Shown: positions 55,389-64,000 of the stretch, one piece after another
Position numbering within the stretch: position 1 is the stretch's first letter
How the letters are laid out: each line of letters begins with the position of its first letter
From: Nectonema munidae
Lineage: Eukaryota; Nematomorpha; Nectonematoida; Nectonematidae
Length of the DNA stretch: 64,000 bases
NCBI GenBank assembly: GCA_030549495.1
Contig: JAUIRK010000320.1
Location: forward strand, 124,001 to 188,000
Direction: 5' to 3'
Position numbers and translations under genes: made by a program
The notes under the pieces: generated by a model
Told to the model about the DNA's origin: nothing
Databases searched by the model: none
Seen by the model: the letters and a program-made list of their open reading frames with translations, nothing else

Positions 55389-57056
55389 CTATTTTTTTGA
55401 TATATTTTCACAAAGCATTTCAATTTTTAAAGAATACAAAAGCTTTGACATCCACCTGGCCTTATGAAGTGCTCCCGGTCTTCTAAATCCTGCGAAGTTA
55501 ATATTTTTTCCCCGGCTTAAATACAAGCAAACAAGATCTGCAAGTTCCTTATAATCTTCTCTAATAAAATGTTTCGACTTTAATTGTTTACAATAACTTA
55601 AAACTTCTTCGATCATTCTAGAGTATTTACTATCAAAAACTGGAAAAGACAATTCTTCTATCAAATGAGTGTTTAAATCGGAAAACTTGAACTTGAATCT
55701 TTGAAAAAGTGATACATTAGGACCACTTGATGGTTCAATTTTAAGAACATTCCAGACATCGCTTAGAATAATCTCACCGATATGATGGCGGCAAGCAAAC
55801 CACAATAAAGGTCTTTCTAATTTTCTTTGTAGAAAAACGCATGTTCCTGTTTTTATTCCAGTATTACAGGGTGGAGTATCAAAAACTATACCGTTGACAC
55901 TATTTTCGCAGTTCCATTTCTTTAATAAGTTTACACATGCTTCAGCATGTACTTCTCCGGTTTTTCCAGATGTTTTCTTTGGTATTTTAGGAACACCCAG
56001 AAGCTTTATTCCTGTATCCCCTGAAATTAAAACAGGCAGTCTTTCTTCATGGTCAGAGTTTTGTAGTGTCTTCATGATCTTGCTATCCCAATGCAAAAGA
56101 ATTTTTGATGGAGCTTTCCAATTCAATTTTATTTCACTAGCAATAGCTTTACTTTCAGAAACTCGACTTCTTTGAATGTAACTGTGACTTAAATTAACAG
56201 CATGAGGATCACCTCCACACTGTTTTATCATTGTTTTCATAGTGACTGAAAGAGCTGTTGTTGAAAGTTTATTTCTTAGGCTTGATTGAACCAAAGCTTT
56301 AGATTGTAAGACATCATGGGGAACAAAAAGAAGTGTACCAGTTTTTACTTTTCTTTTATGACGTCTTTTGCTAAACTTTTGAACAAAAGAGCTATTTTTC
56401 TCATTTTCGTTGTCTTCATATTCTTCAAATTGGCAACATGAACTTGAAGACGCAAAACTGTTAGTTGCCAACTTTGATCTGGTTTCTTCCAACTTCTTTT
56501 TCTATTCTCGTTTTTCAACTAATTTACCAATCACATTATCTTTACAAGTATAGGATGCAGCTCTTCCATCTATCATACTTTTTATAAATTTAATGTCTTC
56601 TTCCAGGGTTAATATTTCAATTTTTGATTTACATTTTTTCTTCTGTTCCATCATCGATTTAATATTCTTTGGCCAAAAGGGCATTGTAAGTGTGAGCATG
56701 TTCTGAAATTTTTTTACTTTTTCACTTGTTAGTCTTCTTGATAATGGAATTTTTCTTGCAAGTTTAAACTCATTATAAAAGCTTTCAACTTTTTCACAAA
56801 CTTTGTAATCAGATATAATATCAATTCCAGCTTTCAAGTAATGCTTTTTTATTTCTTCTAACACAATTTTAGATGCTTTTCTTTCAAGTTTAAGATTTTT
56901 TGTTTTGTCTTCACTTCTCAATTTTTCCATATTGAATAAAAAACATAACAAAACTTGTTGATGAGTTGGAAATCGACATCCAGTAATTTTCAGGTTATCT
57001 AAAGATGAAGATTCGCAAAGAAAATTCAAAAATGACTCAGAACTTCTTGTCTTCAT
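55389..57056 (-). pseudogene. Putative DDE transposase, one in-frame stop
   Basis: Frame 57056-56502 (184 codons) and frame 56492-55389 (367 codons) are the same frame separated by a single TAG at 56502-56504. The N-terminal part is basic and helical, with KIPLSRRLTSEKVKKF and DGRAASYTCKDNVIGKLVEK. The second part has SKILLHWDSKIM, LLGVPKIPKKTSG, HAEACVNLLKKWNC, IVFDTPPCNTGIKTGTCVFL and LLWFACRHHIGEIIL. The repeated pattern 'lHWDgK', 'FDTt.sNTG...gaC..le', 'ACRHHi.E' is found in many uncharacterised invertebrate proteins. The aspartates in HWD and FDT and the glutamate after HHI are plausible DDE residues. I cannot name the superfamily. Position between TIRs supports its being the mobilising enzyme. 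Confidence 0.75.
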
Positions 57057-57311
57057 TTTATAAATTAGAAGAAAAAATAAATATGATGTTGAAAAAATTA
57101 TTTATATTCTAAAATAAAAAATATATTTAAAATCATAATTTTTATTATAAATATATATTATATTAAAGAAAAAGATGATGTGCTTGAGGTAAAACAAATG
57201 TCATAAACTTTATATTTTATATTTGTGTTATTTAGACCTAATCGCTATATTTCTCAGAGGTTGAGCTCTTAAAACTAAAAAAATTTATTTTTGAGGACAT
57301 CAGAGACACCC

Positions 57312-57850
57312 TAATGTCCATACAAGGAAAATATGAGACTATAATCTGTGTGTCAGAAAAGTTTAAGGCTTTCAAAACAAACCTAAGGGTGTGGAAAGGA
57401 AGGATTGAACTAACAAAAACGGCGTGCTTTCCACTTTTAAACCCTTTTCTGGAAGATGGAAAAGACTCCTCACTTCTGGCCATATAAAGTCTCATTGTTG
57501 AGCACCTTGAGAAATTGAGTGAGGAGTTTGACAGATACATTCCGTGTGGAGAACTGCATGAGAAATACAAATATTTGTGAAGACTCTTCGATATCCAAGT
57601 CCAGGATCTTTCAGAAGAAGAGCCTTCTATCCAAAATAGAGGAGCTTATAGAGATCCAGCATGATGAAACTCTTTGTTTTAACTTTCACCTACAAACTCT
57701 AATTGTGTTCTGGACTGCTGTGAAAAAAAGAAACCAGTCCTTGGATTCGAGGCTGTGAAAGTGTTATTGCATTTCGCTACAACCTATTTGTGTGAATCAC
57801 GATTTGCAGCTCTGACTGCCATCAAAACTAAAAGCTAAGGTTAAAGCTCT
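57312..57850 (+). pseudogene. hAT-C transposase, C-terminal part
   Basis: Immediately right of the inserted element the plus strand reads CVSEKFKAFKTNLRVWKGRI and TACFPLLNPFL. After frameshifts it reads LLHFATTYLCESRFAALTAI near 57757-57820, the hAT dimerisation signature with its conserved glutamate. Several stops. With 53953-54300 it forms one interrupted gene. Confidence 0.75.
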
Positions 57851-58241
57851 GGCTGCCACCGAAACATGATTTGAACATGACAGCACTTTTCAAGCCTGAA
57901 CCACGAATAGAGAAACTTAGCAACATGATACAAGCCCAAGGCTCCAATTAAAATTAATTTACCTGTTCACACCTTTGGCTTATTTTTTAAAGAATGTGAC
58001 AGAATATTATTTCAGAAATGGTTGTTTTATTTAATGTCAAGTTTTAAAATTCATATGCTGTGAATATAATAAAATTTAAAGTACCTCTGTTACAGATAAA
58101 TTCATTAACAAGTGTCGTCCCCTACTTTTACAGCCAGCTAACCATATAGTTTTAATAAAATAAATGCAACTAAATTAGTGGGGTCGCGTCATATTTTGAG
58201 AAATATAATTGGGGTCGCTTAAAAAATGTTGGGAACCACTG

Positions 58242-59399
58242 ACTAAAATAAAATATAACAAATTTTAAAATAAAATATAACATTTTGTAACAAACACGCC
58301 TATTATAAGTAAGTAGCTAATTGCTAGCTTTTTTGTACTATGATCCCCAAAGGTGAATCACATCTAGTACGACAAAAGCACTAGTGTATATACGATGTAC
58401 TCTATTTATTATGCAAGAAAAAGATATTCTATAAGACTATATTTGGGTTTTACTGTCAAACATACATGACACTTCGAAAATATGTATTTAAAATTGGACG
58501 ACTGTTTTCTCGTCGCAGCCGTTTGCAGTGAAGTAAATTCTTATAGCTTTTACCCTCTTGTGATGCAGTAGCTTGACTTTTAGTTATTTCAATCAAATTT
58601 GAATCACCAGGACACGCAGCTATCAAATAATTAGGCAATTCTTTGCTGATCCACATTTGGGGATCATGTTAATTAGTGGGTTACAAGACAACAAAAGCAT
58701 TCATATATGATAGCAAAATATTTGTTCCTCTTGCTTTTTGTCAGGATAATAGGAACACCGAGTACTGCGTAAAAACTGTATGACAGGGGAGACTACTTTG
58801 TAAAAAATTAGTTTGCGTTTCTATATGTGAAGTAAACATTAGTATTTTTTGTGCTATCAATGACTAAAATGTTATTTTCAAAAATGGAAACCTTTTTATA
58901 GTGTTGGCTGTTGGCTAAAGGCAGTAATAAATAACATGCAAGTATTTCAAAATGAAGTAAATTTTAATGAAGTTCTTTGTTTTAACCAAATTTTTATAAA
59001 TATACTTTTTTGCAGCGTAGCAAACGTGCGTAAGCTTTTTCAAGTAAAACGCGGGCGTGGCTAAATGATTCTTACAAAGCTTGTCTATAACATCCTCAAT
59101 ATTTATATTACACCACAAACTCCCGTCTAGACTCATATATAATAGGATTTATTTATTAGCATTCGAATTTTTTTCTCGCGCTTTTTAGAAATTAATAATT
59201 CATCGACATCAAATTCGCCCACGCTTATTTTTACCTAAGAACGATTTGTCTATGAAAAACTAGTTAAATCATTTTATTATTCCTGTTATAGACACTTTTG
59301 TACCAAATACATTTTCATTTCGATTTTAATTACGTAACATTGTTCTTAATTAATATGTATTTTTGCTTGATTGTGTTCATACTACCTAAACTTACTCAG
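58242..59399. other. Intron before the fifth phospholipase exon
   Basis: It contains a small MITE (58340-58668, listed separately) and AT-rich sequence. The acceptor ACCTAAACTTACTCAG ends at 59399. Confidence 0.5.
58340..58668. mobile_element. Possible MITE with ATGATCCCCAAA ends
   Basis: ATGATCCCCAAAGGTG at 58340 and CACATTTGGGGATCAT at 58652-58667 are inverted with one mismatch in 16. The interior of about 300 bp has no recognised coding. No clear target duplication. Confidence 0.55.
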
Positions 59400-59610
59400 C
59401 TCAAACAATGCGGAGATTGTCATCGAATCTTGTGGAATCACATTTCAAATCTTTCTCCGTGAACTCTGCCTCTAGTCGTGATGAAGATGTGGACTCTTCA
59501 AGGCCTCCATCCACTCCCACTGCTCAAGATATCAATGCGATAGGGAGAACAGAATTTTTGCCTGTCACTTGGTACGAAAAGTTGCACTCGTCAGAAACTG
59601 GAATTGATAA
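59400..59610 (+). CDS. DDHD2/SEC23IP: DDHD-type phospholipase A1, fifth recognised exon
   Basis: Two bases complete the codon left at 49830. Then QTMRRLSSNLVESHFKSFSV, a serine-rich insertion with SRDEDVDSSRPPSTPTA, and INAIGRTEFLPVTWYEKLHS. RVEFLPVnWh..L is the conserved strand of the DDHD2/SEC23IP lipase domain, and the preceding helix corresponds to 'V.dfR..sl.LL..HFk'. The exon ends at 59610 with AA of a lysine codon before GTAATT. The insertion between helix and strand is longer than in the vertebrate proteins that I recall. Confidence 0.87.
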
Positions 59611-61495
59611 GTAATTAATTCCTTCAAAATTCATATTTCTTTAGCGCGAAAATCTTTTCCTCCCACCTTTAAAATCTTGGCTTGGTGTTATACAGCCCTT
59701 AAAATTATTTTCTTATACTTCTACACTACTCTTTTAGCTTAATTGCATTATAAAAGAAAAAACGTATACACTTGGCAATACAATAATAAAAAAATAATTT
59801 GGTTTCTTTCCAATGGAAATCTTCCATAGCTGGACAGATGAAGGCGATCATTACTGTAGGGATTTCAGCTGACTGAGCAGATACGATTAACTTTTGTTTC
59901 TCTAGGCCCACAATTGATAAACACCTGACTCAATCATCCCTATCCGGGTATTGATTGCGGTCCTGAAAAAATAGGGATACAGCTATGAAAAAAGTAACAC
60001 TACTTGAATTGTATTCAACAAACGAATGTTAAAAAACAGTTAGAATCAAGCACTGCCTTAATCTCTTAAGTTCTTGTATTCACAGACTCTTTTAATCAAA
60101 AGCATGCACTAAAACACTCGGTGCGTTACTTTCCTGACATGCCGCAGGATAAACTGAGCCATGGCTTTTTAAGGTAAACGGATAACAGTTTCCCGAAGAG
60201 AAAAGTTACCACCACATTGCCAGGTGTTAACTGCTTTTTCATTCGCTATAGTAGTGTAGAGAACCTTAGTTCTGTTACAGTAGACTTAGTATCTGAAGAA
60301 ACAATAGGGCATCCGCTCTCCTACAATGACACACACCGTGTAGAAACTTTAACCAATCATTGCTTTAGATATTCATATTCCAAATTTTAGTATAAAGTGA
60401 TTGTAGTAATTTTAATAATTCAATATTATTATACTTGCTTTTCCCAATTTATCTTTACTCAAAATGTTTCATGAAGGCTAAAAGTATACTTTGAAAGGAG
60501 AGACGAAATCCACATCCACTTATATTTGTACGAAGATAAATTCAAAAAATTGTCCTGGTAAATATTTTCATTTCTCACATGGAGTTTTATTTAGTTACTC
60601 TTAACAGGTTTAATTATTTTTTACCAAATGTCAGGACAAAAAGATCAAAATTTTGTTCATCATAATCATGAAATGGATGATGCTGAAGTTCATAATTTCA
60701 ATGAAAACATTAAAAAAGAAGCTAAAAAATTATTCTAAAATAATTCAAATACCCTTCTTTTAAAATTTTAATTTATAAGAATTTAAAAAATTCTTATAAA
60801 GAAAGAGGGCATTAATATTTTTTATAAAAGTACAAACTTTATTTACTCTACGACAAAAAATTTATGTAAATAATTATAAAATAAATTATAAAAATTTGTT
60901 GAGTCAACTTTTTCGAACAACTATAAATTAGTCTTAATAAACAAAACGAAATAACTGGAATTTGGAAGAAAACACCATAGAAGAATGTTTTTACAAAATA
61001 TATTAGCTGATTGCGAATAATAAAAACTTTTGTATACTTGATTGATTAGTAACATTCGGAAACTTTTGTTGCATTCAAGAGGAAAAATTCTTTACGTCAA
61101 TCATTTTCAATCTGAAACTATGATTCGCTATTCTTTCTACACAATGTGTGAGGTTTTCACCGTAGAATGATTCTCTTATTTGCTAAATTTAATTTAAAAT
61201 TCCTGAAATCAAATATATATAGCATCATTATTCTTAGATATTCGTTTTATTTTATGTTTTAGTTTTTTATTATCAAGATTGCTTTGAATAATTGGCAATG
61301 TTTTATCACTTTCCTTAAAATTTTTGTTAATTAAACTTAGTACAAATAATTTAATTTTTATGTAATTTATAGCGTATAAAGGATTGTAATAGCTAATTTT
61401 TATAAATTTAAATGTGTAGCAAATTTTCTTCCAAAAATTGTAAACATTCCATTTCTATTCAAAAGAAGCAAATTTATATTCACTTCTTCATACGA
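59611..61495. other. Intron, nothing recognised
   Basis: AT-rich. A 36-codon open frame at 60629-60739 (MSGQKDQNFVHHNHEMDDAE...) has ordinary amino acid composition but no splice or family support. Confidence 0.4.
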
Positions 61496-61561
61496 GTCAA
61501 TTCATAGACCCAAGTTCTAAATATATTTTCAAATAATTTACTGAATATATGTCTAGGTAGA
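61496..61561 (+). repeat. Dispersed repeat, copy 2
   Basis: Same sequence as 2106-2180, beginning TCAATTCATAGACCCA. An internal gap of a few bases separates them. Confidence 0.6.
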
Positions 61562-62009
61562 ATATGAAGATTATATAACACCATTGTTTGTTTTTCTGTG
61601 TTACTAATCTAGTTTGGTAACATTTCTTTGCTAAAAATTTTAAAATTAAATAAAATTTAAGCAACAAACAATGCATCTCGTACAGAGCAATCAATCCACC
61701 TAAACCATTCATGAAACAGTCTTGTTGACAATTAGTGGGATGAGAGACTGAGCTTATAATCAATATTGCATCGGAAAGTGGGGTTGATAAAAGCTTAATT
61801 ACATCCGATGAGTAGTGATCTATATGATCATATATGAATGATTTTGTCCTCTTGTTTGGTTCACAAACATTGTAAAAATTTTAGCGTGGCGGCCTCTTTA
61901 TAATTTTTTAAAAACTCGGGATCTCATTAAAAATTAGGTCAACATATAAACTACTGTACTAAAAAAAGTGACGCAATTGTTTATTCACAAATAGTCTAAA
62001 TATCCAAAC

Positions 62010-62230
62010 AATGTCAATTGGCTGGATCCATCTGTTTTGTCTAAAGCAGTTTTGCTCTCTTTTGGCCAATGCAACTTCCATATTATTATTCACTTCCAAA
62101 CTGTTTCAGGATTTGGTTTCAATGGCAAGTAGCATGGAAAACTCTTGCTCACACTCATATATAATTGCGAATCGAATCAGAACTTTGAGAGCCATCTTTG
62201 CAACATCAGAATAGGGCTGTCCTATTTCAA
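62010..62230 (-). pseudogene. hAT transposase C-terminal fragment
   Basis: Minus strand, one frame with a stop: DVAKMALKVLIRFAIIYECE, then QEFSMLLAIETKS and NNMEVALAK. It matches the 'p.ls..AlrfLipFattYlCE.gFSal..iKtk.RnrL.ve.dmRvALs' end of ZBED/FAM200-like hAT transposases. It differs from the ends of hAT-A and hAT-C. The minus frame at 62350-62604 next to it is unassigned. Confidence 0.6.
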
Positions 62231-63584
62231 TCGAAAAATTGCCATGAGACATGTTCTCGCTTAATGCCATTGTTGTAAAAACTTCACTTTGTTAAATATT
62301 TCTCTTGCAGTTGTTCTACCGCTAAAAGTTTCCCAAAATAAAAAATAGTCTACCAGGTGTTTATCATATACATATTGTACCTAAACACTTTTTGGCAGCA
62401 GTTGTTTTTTTGAAACTTTATAGAATGCTTTCCAACCCAACTAATATTTTGCAAAAACATCCCTATGTTATCAAACCTGGATTTGTGCAATAGTTCAGCT
62501 TGACGTTTAAAATAGTCAATAGTTTTGTTTACTGAACCGAGTGCTTTATTTCCAGTGCCAGCTTCACTAGGGCTCTGGAAAATTGGATGTAACACTAAAG
62601 GCACTAAGGTTCCTCTTCCCCACCAGACGTTAATGCAGCAAAACCAAATTTAAGTATGAGTCGTCGTATTTGATTAACCCGTTAACGACCAGAATAATCA
62701 GACGATATCTAGTATAAAGCAGAAGATTTGTATTAACGCAGACGATTCACATTTTTGTAAAGTCGACTGTGGTCGAGAACCGATTAAGAAAAATACACAA
62801 TGACATCTATAAAATCAGGCCTTAAAAGCAATTAAAAATAAAAATATTTTAACTCAATCCAAAGTCTAAATTGTTTATTATTTTAAATGTGACCTGTTGG
62901 TAAAATTCGCAAAAGATCCTACCCAGTTAAGGCTTCTCGATTCCCATGTAACTGCTTCGCGATTCCTTAGGTCACCACTGACCAAGAAAGTAGTGATCCA
63001 AACAGAATTACAAATGACACTTCATAAAATTAGTGCAGTTATCCCCAGTTATGGTGGGATTGAGAGTCTAAAGTGCAAGAATAATGGTGTCGTGTTCACT
63101 GGACAACAATTCTTTTATGATAAATTTTTAAAAATATAAAAAAAAAGTATTATTCAGACTACTGAAAACAAACGACGTCATTTCCATTTTTCTTTTTAAC
63201 CATACCTTTGACGAGTTCCTAAAATCCCAAACTGGATGTTTTTCCGCCCAAGCCACAACTACAGCAATTCTTCTTTTTATAGTTTCTCATTTTTATGATC
63301 GTATATTTTTTTATTTTTTTCATAGTTTATTGAATATTTAGTTACTGAAACTTACTAAACTTTGACTTTTATTGAAAATATTATGTTCAAAAATACAATG
63401 CTACTTAACACGAAATACTGTTTCCAAGCATATATAATGCGAGACACTGATCAATGGTGCGATCAAATTTTTTAAACGCTCTCTAATTGGTTCGCGTCAT
63501 ATATCAACAATTTTCAGTTCATTCGCATCATACACTCATATAAATTCTCTCTCACATAGCCTGATTTTATTTTTTGAAATTCAG
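62231..63584. other. Intron, no gene recognised
   Basis: Unassigned open frames at 62350-62604 (minus) and 62897-63139 (plus). The acceptor TTATTTTTTGAAATTCAG ends at 63584. Confidence 0.4.
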
Positions 63585-63793
63585 GACTTTGTCAAATATC
63601 TCCCTCAAAACAATACCAGTTTTTCGTGAGTTCGTCAATTCCACTTGTGTTGATGTCTTGCTGTATATGAGCCAAGAATACTGTCAATTGGTTGTAAATA
63701 GCGTGGTCGAAGAATTGAACTACCTCTATGCCATATTCATGACGCGAAACCATGGCTTTAATGGAAACATTGGCATCTGTGGGCACAGCTTGG
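63585..63793 (+). CDS. DDHD2/SEC23IP: DDHD-type phospholipase A1, sixth recognised exon (GHSLG)
   Basis: The first base completes the lysine of exon five. Then TLSNISLKTIPVFREFVNST, CVDVLLYMSQEYCQLVVNSV and VEELNYLYAIFMTRNHGFNG, and finally ICGHSLG. GHSLG is the GxSxG nucleophile elbow; its serine is the catalytic residue of the PLA1. 'lDvlfY.Sp.YCqtiv..v..E+N.l...F..RNp.F.G' is diagnostic for DDHD2/SEC23IP. DDHD1 instead has SHSLG here. The exon ends at 63793 with one base before GTATGT. Confidence 0.92.
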
Positions 63794-64000
63794 GTATGTG
63801 AAGTTTTTTATTCTCTAGTAGCCAACGAAAATTAACATTGAAATTAAAAATTTTTAAGTGGCATTAATACATTTTTATACTTCTGCTTAAAGTTCATGTT
63901 TGTCTGACCTCTACTTGAATCCACACTAATGTGTAATTATATTTCCAGTAAAGAAGTTGGGCGATCAATTTTTTTACAAATGGGTCGACACACGCGTCAA
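63794..64000. other. Intron and window edge of the phospholipase gene
   Basis: A possible acceptor TATATTTCCAG ends near 63950. The following frame (VKKLGDQFFYKWVDTRV with the carried G) is open to the edge, but it does not resemble the SLILFDIL segment expected after GHSLG. It may be a lineage-specific exon or simply intron. The rest of the gene, including the DDHD domain, lies outside. Confidence 0.35.

Larger units (their letters stand above)
54302..57311 (-). mobile_element. 3.0-kb DNA transposon, 14-bp TIRs, TA target, unfamiliar family
   Basis: GGGTGTCTCTGATG at 54302-54315 and CATCAGAGACACCC at 57298-57311 are a perfect inverted repeat flanked by TA on both sides (54300-54301 and 57312-57313). 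The inside is almost wholly one minus-strand transposase-like protein. Its host sequence, hAT-C, continues on both sides. Confidence 0.88.
53953..58241 (+). mobile_element. hAT transposon C, partial, interrupted by a 3-kb transposon
   Basis: The plus-strand hAT transposase sequence at 53953-54240 resumes at 57312 after an inserted element (54302-57311). It runs to a dimerisation block near 57770 and then a TTGGGGTCGCTT...GTTGGGAACCACTG end at 58228-58241, a hAT terminus of the CAGTGGTTCCCAAC type. The left terminus was not found. Confidence 0.75.

Noticed and set aside
55894-56175. 93-codon plus-strand frame
   Set aside because: Antisense shadow of the putative DDE transposase at 55389-57056.
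54302-57311. Calling the 3-kb element a P element, Kolobok or piggyBac
   Set aside because: Its protein lacks the motifs that I know for these, and its TA flank does not match their target sites; left unnamed.
57238-57570. 110-codon minus-strand frame
   Set aside because: The plus strand here carries hAT-C transposase motifs, and the minus frame overlaps the right end of the inserted transposon.

Overview
This is AT-rich nuclear DNA from an animal, full of introns and transposons and not prokaryotic. The signs are split genes with GT-AG introns of 2-10 kb, hAT, piggyBac-like and pogo-like DNA transposons, LINE and Ty3/gypsy remnants, a tRNA-derived SINE, MITEs and satellites. Gene families and repeat style fit an invertebrate, probably an arthropod. 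A crustacean such as a copepod is my guess, not something shown by the sequence.

Two host genes, both on the + strand, can be read by joining exons in phase. The first (736 to 11682, perhaps to 16154) is a DHHC-type palmitoyltransferase of the ZDHHC5/8 type. Four exons carry two N-terminal membrane segments, a DPG motif, the DHHC zinc/catalytic core, two more membrane segments and TTNE. The second (36288 to 63793, running off the right edge) is a DDHD2/SEC23IP-type intracellular phospholipase A1. Six exons cover the WWE-like region, the VHGIG-type block and the GHSLG nucleophile elbow; the 5' end was not found and the C-terminal DDHD domain lies outside the window.

Layout: 1-16 kb holds the palmitoyltransferase gene. 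Its introns contain a gypsy pol fragment, a broken LINE (endonuclease, reverse transcriptase and an ORF1 with a PHD-like finger), LINE gag zinc-knuckle fragments and a 22-bp-TIR MITE. 16-36 kb is intergenic or far-upstream DNA: minisatellites, an A/T tract, an inverted pair of SINE copies, a 7.5-kb hAT element carrying a nested 3.2-kb hAT and a nested 861-bp MITE, a vertnin/OTU-like pseudogene, composite repeats, a gypsy gag fragment and a six-copy 151-bp satellite. 36-64 kb is the phospholipase gene. Its introns hold two piggyBac-like transposons, a TA-flanked transposon of an unfamiliar DDE type inserted in another hAT, a hairpin MITE, LINE fragments and further hAT remnants.

The most interesting points are these: two related piggyBac-type transposases lie inside elements with unrelated ends and about 8-bp target duplications instead of TTAA; a hairpin repeat has its loop inverted between two copies; two transposon-in-transposon nests can be resolved from the sequence; and a 3.0-kb transposon with perfect 14-bp TIRs carries a protein of a family I cannot name. 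I see no CRISPR array, operon or rRNA, and no tRNA gene apart from the SINE heads.
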